DNA from: Bacteroidota bacterium | GTDB lineage: Bacteria; Bacteroidota; Bacteroidia; Chitinophagales; UBA2359 | NCBI GenBank assembly: GCA_020627525.1 | Contig: JAHDGP010000019.1 | Span: 7,631 to 24,390, forward strand | Direction of reading: 5' to 3' | Length of the DNA stretch: 16,760 bases | Part shown: in pieces, positions 7,454 to 13,999 of the stretch | Numbering within the stretch: position 1 is the first letter of the stretch | How the letters are laid out: the number at the start of each line of letters is the position of its first letter | Notes under the pieces: generated by a model | What the model saw: only the letters and a program-made list of their open reading frames with translations | Told to the model about the DNA's origin: nothing | The model's database searches: none | Program-made: the position numbers and the translations under genes

Positions 7454-8914
7454 ATGAGTAATAAAGAATCCAAAAAAAAGTCAATGTCCTACAACTTGGT
7501 CAAAGGCTTTGATAGTGAGAACTTATCATCCTTTGCCATTGCACCCATTGCAAGAAGTACCAAAGATGTTCCTAAAGAACGCCACTTTGAATGGGATGCC
7601 ATAGATACCAAAGGAATAAAACGCAAATGTTCTTGTCGATTTCAGTATGGATTAAAGAGGCCCAACTATAAAACCGAGGAGGTTTTAGTGGCTTTGTGTT
7701 TTTTATTACTTAAACAAAGAGAAGTTGGTGGAAATGATTATGTATTGGATACTAGTCATATGAACATCTATAATTATCTAAGTTTTGATACAAGTAGGAA
7801 ACCAAGTGCGAAAGACTTCAAAATGATTTCAGATCATTTGGATGCCTTGATGGATACCAAAATAGAATTACAGTATGTTACTTCTGATGGTAAATACAAA
7901 AGACTGGTTAAATCGACCATCATTCAAAAGATTTCGTATATAGATGAAGTTTCAGATAAGACTTATCAGAAAAAGAATGCAGATGGAGAAATGGAAAAAT
8001 TTCGAAAAGCTCCCAAGTATTTAGAATCTGTGGAATTTTCAAATTCATTTATAGACTTATTTATGAATGAAGTTACTTTTTATGATTATTATCAATATTT
8101 ATGGCTTAAACGTCCTATACCGAAACGTTTATATCGTATAGCCAATAGCCATAAAGAGAGAACCTTTGACAGTGAATTAAGACGTTTTTGTGAGGTCCAA
8201 TTAGGAATGACAGGTAAAAGTCTTGAAAATTCAAGAGATCTTGCTAGAAGAATAAAGAAAGAAGCCAAGATTGTTAATTCACTAGGGGAGGGGAGTTACA
8301 GTGTTGTAAGAAAGAAAGAATCTAAGCCTTCGGGGTATTCTTTGATTTATTCGAATACACCTCGATTGTTTTCTTTTTCAGAACAAAAGGAGTTTTGGAC
8401 GAAGGAAGAACATGAGGCATTTCAGGCTTTACGCTCTTATAACGTAACAGAAAATCAAGGAGCTACTTTGATCAATAGATTTAGAGGATACTTTGGATTT
8501 AGAAGTCCTGATTATATCAAATATACCATTCTAAGATTCACCAATTGGATAAACAATGAAATTGGCAGTCAGCTTAAGATTCCCAAACAAAAACTTTGTG
8601 CATTGCTTTTGATTGTTTTTAAGGAGGGCTGGTATTATAAGGATTTCCATCTTTCAGGTGAAATATTACCTGAATCAAAAGAGGAAGAGCTTGAAATCAT
8701 ATCCTCTATCGCTCAAGATAAGACAGAGTATGGAACTGCCATTTCAATTTCACTAGAAGACTTTGAAAAAGCTTTCCCAAAACAATATAAATTTTATCAA
8801 AAAGAAGTAAAAGAACAATTAGAGGAAATTGGGGCATTCTCACCAAAGATTTATAATATCACTTTAAAAAACAGATGTTATTGGTATGCTAAAAACAGTA
8901 ATAAAAAGAAGTAA
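7454..8914 (+). CDS. Plasmid replication initiator protein (RPA / RepA family)
   Basis: The initiator binds iterons at the origin and recruits host replication proteins. The 486-aa protein resembles the RPA (PF10134-type) initiators. An N-terminal region (FDSENLSSFAIAPIARSTKD) is followed by a first winged-helix-like region at about 55-160 (EEVLVALCFLLLKQ, YNYLSFDTSRKPSAKDFKMI). A second lies at about 190-290 around SFIDLFMNEVTFYDYYQYLW and LKRPIPKRLYRIANSHK, the typical segment in which Rep proteins describe folding of one long helix over another. The C-terminal 150 residues have no assigned domain. The iteron array starts only 7 bp after the stop, the usual Rep-oriV pairing. An ACTGTA/TACAGT inverted pair lies in the promoter region at 7382-7397. 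Confidence 0.88.
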   Translation: MSNKESKKKSMSYNLVKGFDSENLSSFAIAPIARSTKDVPKERHFEWDAIDTKGIKRKCSCRFQYGLKRPNYKTEEVLVALCFLLLKQREVGGNDYVLDTSHMNIYNYLSFDTSRKPSAKDFKMISDHLDALMDTKIELQYVTSDGKYKRLVKSTIIQKISYIDEVSDKTYQKKNADGEMEKFRKAPKYLESVEFSNSFIDLFMNEVTFYDYYQYLWLKRPIPKRLYRIANSHKERTFDSELRRFCEVQLGMTGKSLENSRDLARRIKKEAKIVNSLGEGSYSVVRKKESKPSGYSLIYSNTPRLFSFSEQKEFWTKEEHEAFQALRSYNVTENQGATLINRFRGYFGFRSPDYIKYTILRFTNWINNEIGSQLKIPKQKLCALLLIVFKEGWYYKDFHLSGEILPESKEEELEIISSIAQDKTEYGTAISISLEDFEKAFPKQYKFYQKEVKEQLEEIGAFSPKIYNITLKNRCYWYAKNSNKKK

Positions 8915-8920
8915 TAGATG

Positions 8921-9237
8921 ACCGTGCTTTCGGTACACAGTTTTGAAAACATAGACGAGCAACCATTATTTCACCGTGCTTTCGATACACAATTTCTTAA
9001 AACACCGTGGATTGCTGGTTTTCACCGTGCTTTCGGTACACGTTTCACCGTGCTTTCGATACACAAGCCAAAAATGTAAGAGATTTAAGGCAGTTATACA
9101 CAAAAATCTGTGGAAACAAAAAACCGCCCACCGTGCTTTCGATACACGTTTCACCGTGCTTTCGGTACACGCCACCGTGCTTTCGATACACGTTTCACCG
9201 TGCTTTCGGTACACGTTTCACCGTGCTTTCAATACAC
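8921..9237 (+). repeat. Iteron array (nine 18-bp direct repeats), plasmid origin oriV
   Basis: The repeat ACCGTGCTTTCGRTACAC begins at 8921, 8973, 9024, 9047, 9130, 9153, 9174, 9197 and 9220, all in the same orientation; the last copy reads CAATACAC. A truncated copy (CACCGTGG) lies at 9003-9010. Start-to-start spacing is 52, 51, 23, 83, 23, 21, 23 and 23 bp. The tight copies repeat every two helical turns and share the spacer GTTTC, putting bound Rep monomers on one DNA face. The variable base alternates G,A,G,A then A,G,A,G,A. Placement right after the rep stop makes this the origin. Reading frames through this block are artefacts of the repeat. Confidence 0.95.
9094..9102 (+). promoter_or_regulatory. 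DnaA-box-like site TTATACACA in the largest iteron gap
   Basis: TTATACACA differs by one base from the consensus DnaA box TTATCCACA and lies in the 65-bp gap between the fourth and fifth iterons. A second one-mismatch match is TGTGGATAT at 9326-9334, on the opposite strand near the primase start. Host DnaA involvement is plausible but inferred. Confidence 0.5.
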
Positions 9238-9389
9238 AAAACATACTTAAGCACTTGGTTTTTAGCGTTTTACAAACGCCCCCAGTATTCTGTATTCAGT
9301 TTTATATATCAGTATTCAGTAGCCCTGTGGATATGTTGAAAACTTTTACAACAGGAAGAAAAAGGAAAAAATGTTGCCAATTTTGAAGA
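9238..9389. other. Right flank of the origin: hairpin, AT-rich repeats and DnaA-box-like site
   Basis: This stretch has a small hairpin GCGTTT-TAC-AAACGC (9265-9279). It is followed by repeated AGTATTC / TGTATTC words between 9283 and 9322, an AT-rich segment that could serve as the unwinding element, and TGTGGATAT at 9326-9334. The primase gene begins at 9390. No separate promoter for the primase could be assigned. Confidence 0.45.
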
Positions 9390-10334
9390 ATGAAGGATCA
9401 TTTTGACATAACTGAAGCCAAAAAAGTAAGTATTCTATCTTATTTACAAGCTTATGGATTTGATCCTGTAAAAAAAGAAACTGGCGAATATCTTTACCTT
9501 TCACCCTTTAGAATTGAAAAAACTCCTTCCTTTAGAGTTCGGGAAAAAATGGGAACTCAAGGCGAAGACCTATGGTTTGATTTTGGTCTTGGGGGGAAAC
9601 AGGGAGGAGACATAATAAGTTTAGTACAAAAATTACACCAAATTCATTCGATAGATGAGGTCTTGAAGTATTTAAAGGCTTATAAGGCTGGTTTTATCGT
9701 TGGAGGTGTTTTAACTTCTGCGATTTACAAGAAAAATTCAGATGAAAATACCTGGAATCCCAGCATCCAAATTTTAGGTGATCCAAAACCTTTAAATCAT
9801 TTCATCTTACTCAAATATCTTAGAGAAGAGCGAAAAATTCCCAATGAAATTTCACAGAAATATCTTTCTTTAATCTACTACCAGCATAGTAATAGCACAA
9901 ATAAGAAACACTACTTTGGATTTGGGTGGCTAAATGAAAGCAATGCATACGAAATAAGGGGAGCTGGCAGAAATCCATTTAAAACTGTTAGTGGAAAAAA
10001 AGACCTCACTATATTTAGGTCAAAACCAAAATCTGGAAATATTTACATATTTGAGGGTATGTTAGATTATCTTTCTGCTCTTGTTCTAAAAAATAGTGAA
10101 ACATTAAATGGAACAAGTCTTATTTTAAATGGAGCTTCTATGATTAGTAGGGTTGAGGCATCTTTAAAGGATGTGGAAATTGAAAGAATAAATGTTTTTA
10201 CAGACAACGATCAAGCAGGACAACAAGCATATTTAACTCTTCAAAAAATGTACGAAAATACAAACATCGTCAAGCAAAACTTCTATAAGGGATATAAAGA
10301 TGTAAATGAATATTTAATTGCCAAAAGAACATAA
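9390..10334 (+). CDS. Toprim-domain DNA primase, CHC2-like N-terminus without zinc cysteines
   Basis: This DnaG-like primase would make RNA primers on plasmid single strands. In the 314-aa protein, residues 1-95 follow the CHC2 zinc-ribbon fold pattern of DnaG (EYLYLSPFRIEKTPSFRV, LWFDFGLGGKQGGDIISLVQ). The positions that are normally Cys/His are replaced, for example YLYLSPF where DnaG proteins have a Cys-containing CPFH-like stretch. The toprim domain is intact: IYIFEGMLDYLSA at 218-230 gives the catalytic Glu222, and VFTDNDQAG at 269-277 gives the Asp272/Asp274 pair. There is no helicase domain and no DnaG C-terminal domain. It follows the iterons directly, as in self-priming replicons. 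Its stop codon touches the T-tract of the opposing ssb terminator. Confidence 0.88.
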   Translation: MKDHFDITEAKKVSILSYLQAYGFDPVKKETGEYLYLSPFRIEKTPSFRVREKMGTQGEDLWFDFGLGGKQGGDIISLVQKLHQIHSIDEVLKYLKAYKAGFIVGGVLTSAIYKKNSDENTWNPSIQILGDPKPLNHFILLKYLREERKIPNEISQKYLSLIYYQHSNSTNKKHYFGFGWLNESNAYEIRGAGRNPFKTVSGKKDLTIFRSKPKSGNIYIFEGMLDYLSALVLKNSETLNGTSLILNGASMISRVEASLKDVEIERINVFTDNDQAGQQAYLTLQKMYENTNIVKQNFYKGYKDVNEYLIAKRT

Positions 10335-10368
10335 AAAAGCCCCAATCCCGTTTCCAGAATTGAGACTT
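10333..10368 (-). terminator. ssb: Intrinsic terminator of ssb, 14-bp stem with GAAA loop
   Basis: In the minus-strand transcript, AAGUCUCAAUUCUG pairs with CGGGAUUGGGGCUU over 14 consecutive pairs, four of them G-U. The loop is GAAA and a run of six U follows (complement of 10333-10338). On the plus strand the same positions give C-A mismatches, so the hairpin works mainly for the minus-strand ssb transcript. The plus-strand primase gene ends at its edge. Confidence 0.85.
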
Positions 10369-10388
10369 ATAGGAACAAAAATCAGTAC

Positions 10389-10835
10389 TTACTTTTTAGC
10401 AGTTGCTGCCTTTTTCTTGCTGGAACGAGTCGCTCTTTTTGCTTTGGGTTTAGGAGCAACTTTTTTTGCTTCAGCTGGAGCAGGTTCTTTTCGCTCTTGG
10501 CGAGCTTGATTGGTTTCCACTACCTCAAATTTTGAGACAACAACCTCCATTCTGGTGATTTCTTTTTCTTGACCTTCTGGGGTGTAGGTAGAAGAATTTA
10601 AACTTCCAAAAATGATGAGATGGTCTCCTGCAGTGGTTTTGGATAATGCGTTTCCAACTCCATTGAATGCTGCCAAATTGATTTTGAGCGGTGTCTTTGC
10701 ATAACCTTTGCTATCGGTTCTTGGAACAACCATTTCTGATTTGGTGACTGAATTTTCATCGTTGTATTGATTGACAAATGACTGACCGATGAACCCTTGA
10801 ATGGTAATGCTGTTTTGAAAATTTCTTTTTGACAT
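10389..10835 (-). CDS. ssb: Single-stranded DNA-binding protein with lysine-rich tail
   Basis: SSB coats and protects single strands during replication and after conjugative entry. Of 148 residues, 8-105 fit an OB-fold of the SSB family: NSITIQGFIGQSFVNQY, INLAAFNGVGNALSKTTAGD, HLIIFGSLNSSTYTPEGQEK, MEVVVSKFEVVE. The C-terminal 35 residues are basic and Ala/Lys/Pro-rich (APKPKAKRATRSSKKKAATA). They replace the acidic tip ending in a DDDIPF-like motif through which bacterial SSBs recruit partners. A plasmid SSB lacking that tip may bind DNA more tightly or avoid host partners. It stands alone on the minus strand, convergent with the primase gene, with its own terminator. Confidence 0.86.
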   Translation of the reverse strand: MSKRNFQNSITIQGFIGQSFVNQYNDENSVTKSEMVVPRTDSKGYAKTPLKINLAAFNGVGNALSKTTAGDHLIIFGSLNSSTYTPEGQEKEITRMEVVVSKFEVVETNQARQERKEPAPAEAKKVAPKPKAKRATRSSKKKAATAKK

Positions 10836-11017
10836 CGTAAATAGATTTTAAAAATGTGAAAAAATAAAAATTATAATACTGGTCAAAAATTCGATGAAAC
10901 ACTTAGACCAATGCTTGTTCTCTACAAAAAATCAGGAGGGTCTATTGAAACATAGTGGAAATGGAAACCTTATTTATTGGAGAGAAAATTTTGGTAGTCG
11001 CCAACGGACAAAATTCA

Positions 11018-11051
11018 TTTGACGTGTGGAGCAGCTAGAATTTTACCTTTG
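11018..11051 (+). promoter_or_regulatory. Bacteroidota-type promoter with no gene behind it
   Basis: TTTG at 11018-11021 and TACCTTTG at 11044-11051 (full TAnnTTTG match) are 22 bases apart, the same spacing seen in the promoter before the gene at 15370. No open reading frame follows for several hundred bases, so a transcript starting near 11058 would be non-coding or the promoter is a relic. Confidence 0.45.
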
Positions 11052-11537
11052 TATTGGAATTGTTTTTTTTCCTTTGAAATCTACTTTCCGATTAAAACAG
11101 AAATAGGCAAAACCGTATGAAAATTTGAGGATATTCTATTGGGCTTTGTAAATCGATTTAAGGATGAACTTTTTTTATAATCAGAATGGCTTGTTTCAAA
11201 AACAGATTGCTTGGGGTTTTATCCCTTTGATCCGCTTTTAGAATTTGGCTGTTTTTACTGAAGATAACATTATTCCCAAAACTTCAAAGGATCATTATTT
11301 CATTTTTAGGTAAGGTTTAAATATCGACATCCACTGAAGATCAAGAAAAATAATTTAGCAGAGGGAAGTACCACTTTTTACAAAATTCGAGGTAGTGGAA
11401 AATAAAAGTCAAAAGATCAAGAAACGAAGATGTTCAAGTTGAAACCTATAATTAGATTCTTAATCCAAGAAATGACCGACACGTTTTACTGAAAAAAATT
11501 GCCACCCTAAAAATGTAAGAATAGGTTTTTTTATAAA

Positions 11538-11637
11538 ATGACATTCTGAAAAGATGGGTTAGAGGATGACTGAAATAGGAACGGGTGGGGTATAAGATGA
11601 TTCCGGTAGGAATACAGTTAAAAGGGTGGGGTAGTGG
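11538..11637 (+). repeat. Degenerate tandem repeats built on ATGACT...GGGTGGGGTA
   Basis: Three consecutive units each begin ATGA and end in a G-rich core: 11538-11565 (ATGACATT...GGGTTAGAGG), 11566-11596 (ATGACTGAA...GGGTGGGGTATAAG) and 11597-11637 (ATGATTCC...GGGTGGGGTAGTGG). A related single unit lies at 3245-3281 on the minus strand, with ATGACTGAA, ATGACATTGAAAGA and GGGTGGGGTAGAGG in the same order. The function is unknown. Confidence 0.6.
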
Positions 11638-11701
11638 TGGCAAAGAAAGACCACACCTTAACCATTGTAAGATGCAGCCTTTTCATCATCTAAAAACCAA
11701 A

Positions 11702-12754
11702 CTATTTTTGAAACTCTTTCTTTTTTACTTCCTCAATACCCAAAGGACCAACTCCGTTTAACTCATAACCACCGAAGCGATTTCTCTTAATAGCTGATTT
11801 TGATTTTCTCAAAGTTTTAAGATAATCGTCAAATCGAGATTGAATTAAGGAATAGGGTACATAAATCAAGCGGCTGTTGTAAGGTGGAAGGGTTTCATAA
11901 ACCAAATATAGATGCTCAAACTTTTTATTAAAAGCTTCTTCTAGTTCGTAGCTGTACATTGCTGATTGAAACAACATATCGCCACGACTGCATTCATAGA
12001 AAAAGCGGTCAATGTTGTGGGTGGTTTTTACCGATATGTGTAAATGAAGTTGTTCTTTTTTTGCATAGAACAACAAATCTGGGCGAATCCTTACTTTTCT
12101 TTTATCAGAAAAAATGGATAGTTCGGGTGTACAACTTTTTATCAATCGCATTCTGGAGGGAAGTCTTTCCATTTCCGCAGCAATCCCTTTTAACAAATCA
12201 AGGTCTTCTTGTTTGATAATCCAATGAGAAGAAGCTTGTTTCATTTCCAATAAATACTGTTTTTTCTCGTCCAATTTCTGAGCTTCTCTTTTGGGAATGA
12301 CTTGAAACTTTTCATAAAACTGAATACCTGCATCGACTCCCTTATGAGAAGAAAGTGAAATTTTTGGTGCTGCAATGTATTGTTGTAAAACCTTTTTGAT
12401 GGATGTACCAATAGATACTTGCTCAATCAAAGAATGGACCAAAGAACCTTTTCTAAAACAATCCTTTTCTTTAGTAGAATCCAAGCTCTCAAGATAATGT
12501 TCCAAATTTTTGGGGCTGCCTTGTGCTTTTTGCAATAGGGTAGAGGATAGGTATTCGTGCTGGTGATAAGCTTCAATGTCCATTGTAGGATCAATCCAAT
12601 GTCCTGCTCTAGGAACGGGAAAATCCTTTTTAGCTTTTAGTTTTTGGCAAAGCTTTGTCCAGTCCTTAAAGTCCAATAAGTGGGGTAGGGTAGGAGTGCT
12701 TTGTTTTGGAAGAATACTTCCGTTTTTAGGAATGGGTTTTGAAATGATGGTCAT
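11702..12754 (-). CDS. RecE/DUF3799-like PDDEXK exodeoxyribonuclease
   Basis: The 350-aa protein has the layout of exodeoxyribonuclease VIII-like proteins (PF12684-type), which resect DNA ends for strand annealing. It shows YLSSTLLQKAQGSPKNLEHY at 69-88, GSLVH at 103-107, PELSIF with Glu211, RIRPD with Asp226, VKTT with Lys243 and QSAMY at 263-267. This matches the GxxxH ... D ... xK ... QxxxY order of RecB/RecE-type nucleases. The position two before Lys243, normally Asp or Glu in the (D/E)xK motif, is Ser241 (HISVKTT), so activity may be altered. It is the last gene of the ardC operon, 86 bp after the 225-aa gene, with a hairpin in that gap. A family call by pattern; no search was possible. 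Confidence 0.74.
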   Translation of the reverse strand: MTIISKPIPKNGSILPKQSTPTLPHLLDFKDWTKLCQKLKAKKDFPVPRAGHWIDPTMDIEAYHQHEYLSSTLLQKAQGSPKNLEHYLESLDSTKEKDCFRKGSLVHSLIEQVSIGTSIKKVLQQYIAAPKISLSSHKGVDAGIQFYEKFQVIPKREAQKLDEKKQYLLEMKQASSHWIIKQEDLDLLKGIAAEMERLPSRMRLIKSCTPELSIFSDKRKVRIRPDLLFYAKKEQLHLHISVKTTHNIDRFFYECSRGDMLFQSAMYSYELEEAFNKKFEHLYLVYETLPPYNSRLIYVPYSLIQSRFDDYLKTLRKSKSAIKRNRFGGYELNGVGPLGIEEVKKKEFQK

Positions 12755-12771
12755 AATTTAATTTTTTTGAT

Positions 12772-12809
12772 AAAAGTCCAACTACTCAAAAATGAGTAGC
12801 TGAACTTTT
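12772..12809. other. Hairpin in the leader between the 225-aa gene and the nuclease gene
   Basis: AAAAGT-c-CA-a-CTACTC (12772-12787) pairs with GAGTAG-c-TG-a-ACTTTT (12794-12809) around a 6-base loop, with two single mismatches. The ACTTTT or AAAAGT arm can look like a weak terminator in either direction. On the minus strand it lies 17 bases before the nuclease ATG, where it could attenuate or stabilise the operon message. Confidence 0.55.
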
Positions 12810-12840
12810 AGATTTAGAAAAACGAAAAATCATCAGAACA

Positions 12841-13518
12841 CTAATTTTTTTTCGTGGCTCTTTTCTTCTTGGGTTTGGCTGCCTTTGGCTTTTCTTCTGT
12901 TATTGGTTCTGAAGAATCAACTTTTGCAATAACATCGCTTGAAGCTGCTTGAGGAATGGCGTTTTCTGAACTCAAGAAATGATAATTGTCCGCTTGATGC
13001 TCTATTGCTTCTTGGGTGATGCTGTCGGAGCGATACAATTTAAAATCTGTGGTTAAATCAGCAATGTGATTGATTGTTTCTTCGTCCAATTCATCAACGA
13101 TTGAAAAACGACAGATAAAGTAACTCCATTCTTGGTCGCCATCTGTGCCTTTTTTCTTTTCAAAATAGAGTTGAAAAACCAATTCCGACATCTGTTTGCC
13201 TTCGTAGTAGATTTCGCTTAAAGTCTCTTTTAGAAACTCCTCTGCTGAAATACCGTGTATGGCGATGTTGGTCAGATTGCCCTTTTCATTGATAAAGAAA
13301 AACTCTATCCATTTGCGGTGTCCTTTTTGGTAAAGGTCATCTGAGAAGACCCGCCAAGCGATGGGTGTCATTAGGAAGGTGTCTCCCATTGCTTTGTTTT
13401 TGTGGTCCATCACCATCCCAACAGAACAATTGGTTCGATAGATGAGCGGTGCGCCTTCGAGGTATTTTATTTCCTCAATCGCACGTAAATTTTGTTTAAA
13501 ATGCTTAATTTCGTCCAT
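12841..13518 (-). CDS. Unrecognised 225-aa protein with lysine-rich C-terminal tail
   Basis: I do not recognise this family. Residues 1-160 look like a compact alpha/beta domain with many aromatic and charged residues (GAPLIYRTNCSVGMVMDHKN, HRKWIEFFFINEKG, QEWSYFICRFSIVDELDE). There is no signal peptide or membrane segment. Residues 180-205 are polar and probably flexible. The last 20 residues are basic (EEKPKAAKPKKKRATKKN) and resemble the tail of the SSB encoded at 10389-10835 (KPKAKRATRSSKKK). It lies between the 119-aa gene (78 bp upstream) and the RecE-like nuclease (86 bp downstream) on the same strand. That makes a DNA-binding or recombination-accessory role plausible but unproven. ATG 13518 is the only start that includes the whole domain. 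Confidence 0.82.
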   Translation of the reverse strand: MDEIKHFKQNLRAIEEIKYLEGAPLIYRTNCSVGMVMDHKNKAMGDTFLMTPIAWRVFSDDLYQKGHRKWIEFFFINEKGNLTNIAIHGISAEEFLKETLSEIYYEGKQMSELVFQLYFEKKKGTDGDQEWSYFICRFSIVDELDEETINHIADLTTDFKLYRSDSITQEAIEHQADNYHFLSSENAIPQAASSDVIAKVDSSEPITEEKPKAAKPKKKRATKKN

Positions 13519-13547
13519 TGTTTAAAATGATTTAAAGATTAGAAAAT

Positions 13548-13599
13548 GAGGGGCGTTTTTTGAACTGGAACTTCTGAAACGCTCCCTTTTTATTTTTTA
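13548..13599 (+). terminator. Hairpin followed by T-rich run, plus-strand terminator-like
   Basis: GGGGCGTTT (13550-13558) pairs with AAACGCTCCC (13577-13586) with one bulged base. It is followed on the plus strand by TTTTT-A-TTTTTT (13587-13598). It lies between two minus-strand genes, so as a terminator it would stop antisense transcription. For the minus-strand message it is an intercistronic hairpin just after the stop of the 119-aa gene. Confidence 0.5.
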
Positions 13600-13956
13600 T
13601 ATTGTTTGTGCTTCTCTTACTCGCCTGTAGATAATGGCTTCTGGCTGATGGTCTTGATTTTCTATAAAACCGTTTACGATGGTATAGCCATTTTCCAAAA
13701 GATGCGTTTTTAAATCTTCGGTTTCATTCTTGGTTTTATCACATAGTTCCTCTACAAAGGCTTGTGAAAAAGTGCCACATTTTCCATGTAAAATGCTCAA
13801 TTGAATTACCTGTTTTGTTTTATTAAAACCAGTCAAATAGGTCAAAGAAGTAACCAAGGGAGCTTCCTCTTTTAGAATATCGGTTGTAAATAAATAGACC
13901 TTATCTCCCTTCAACTCTTTGAGAAAATCTTCAAGTGTTCCGATGTATATTTTCAT
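13597..13956 (-). CDS. Unrecognised 119-aa protein of the ardC operon
   Basis: No family is recognised. The protein is soluble, without membrane segments. It begins MKIYIGTLEDFLKELKGDKV, then has FTTDILKEEAPLVTSLTYLTGF and a KQVIQLSILHGKCG strand-rich region. It ends with GYTIVNGFIE and IIYRRVREAQTI, suggesting a small alpha/beta fold. Two Cys residues (in GKCGTF and LCDKT) are not in a metal-binding spacing. It sits 43 bp after ardC and 78 bp before the 225-aa gene, all on the minus strand, so it is probably co-transcribed. Similar small genes often sit between ardC and other establishment genes, but I can assign no function. Codon use looks like its neighbours. Confidence 0.78.
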   Translation of the reverse strand: MKIYIGTLEDFLKELKGDKVYLFTTDILKEEAPLVTSLTYLTGFNKTKQVIQLSILHGKCGTFSQAFVEELCDKTKNETEDLKTHLLENGYTIVNGFIENQDHQPEAIIYRRVREAQTI

Positions 13957-13999
13957 GATAATTGTTTTTTATTTTGAAAAATCGTTTTGAAAACAGTCC

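Larger units (their letters stand above)
10836..11701. other. Gene-poor stretch of 866 bp between ssb and the nuclease gene
   Basis: No convincing coding sequence was found on either strand. A 63-codon frame at 11452-11643 (minus) arises from the G-rich repeats and lacks support. A 42-codon open stretch around 11160-11290 (minus) has no start codon. What can be supported is a lone plus-strand promoter-like element at 11018-11051 and a degenerate G-rich repeat cluster at 11538-11637, both listed separately. Confidence 0.6.

Noticed and set aside
8921..9237. Regularly spaced repeats considered as a CRISPR array
   Set aside because: Units are 18 bp, spacers are 3-5 bp and identical (GTTTC) or very unequal, and no cas genes are near. 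The position after rep marks them as iterons.
8966..9386. Reading frames of 82-136 codons on both strands across the iteron block
   Set aside because: They only translate the 18-bp repeat (ESTVKR..., FTVLSIH...) and start or end inside the array; the block is a replication origin.
11452..11643. 63-codon minus-strand frame rich in Pro/His/Tyr
   Set aside because: It is produced by the G-rich repeat units read backwards, with no promoter or conserved pattern.
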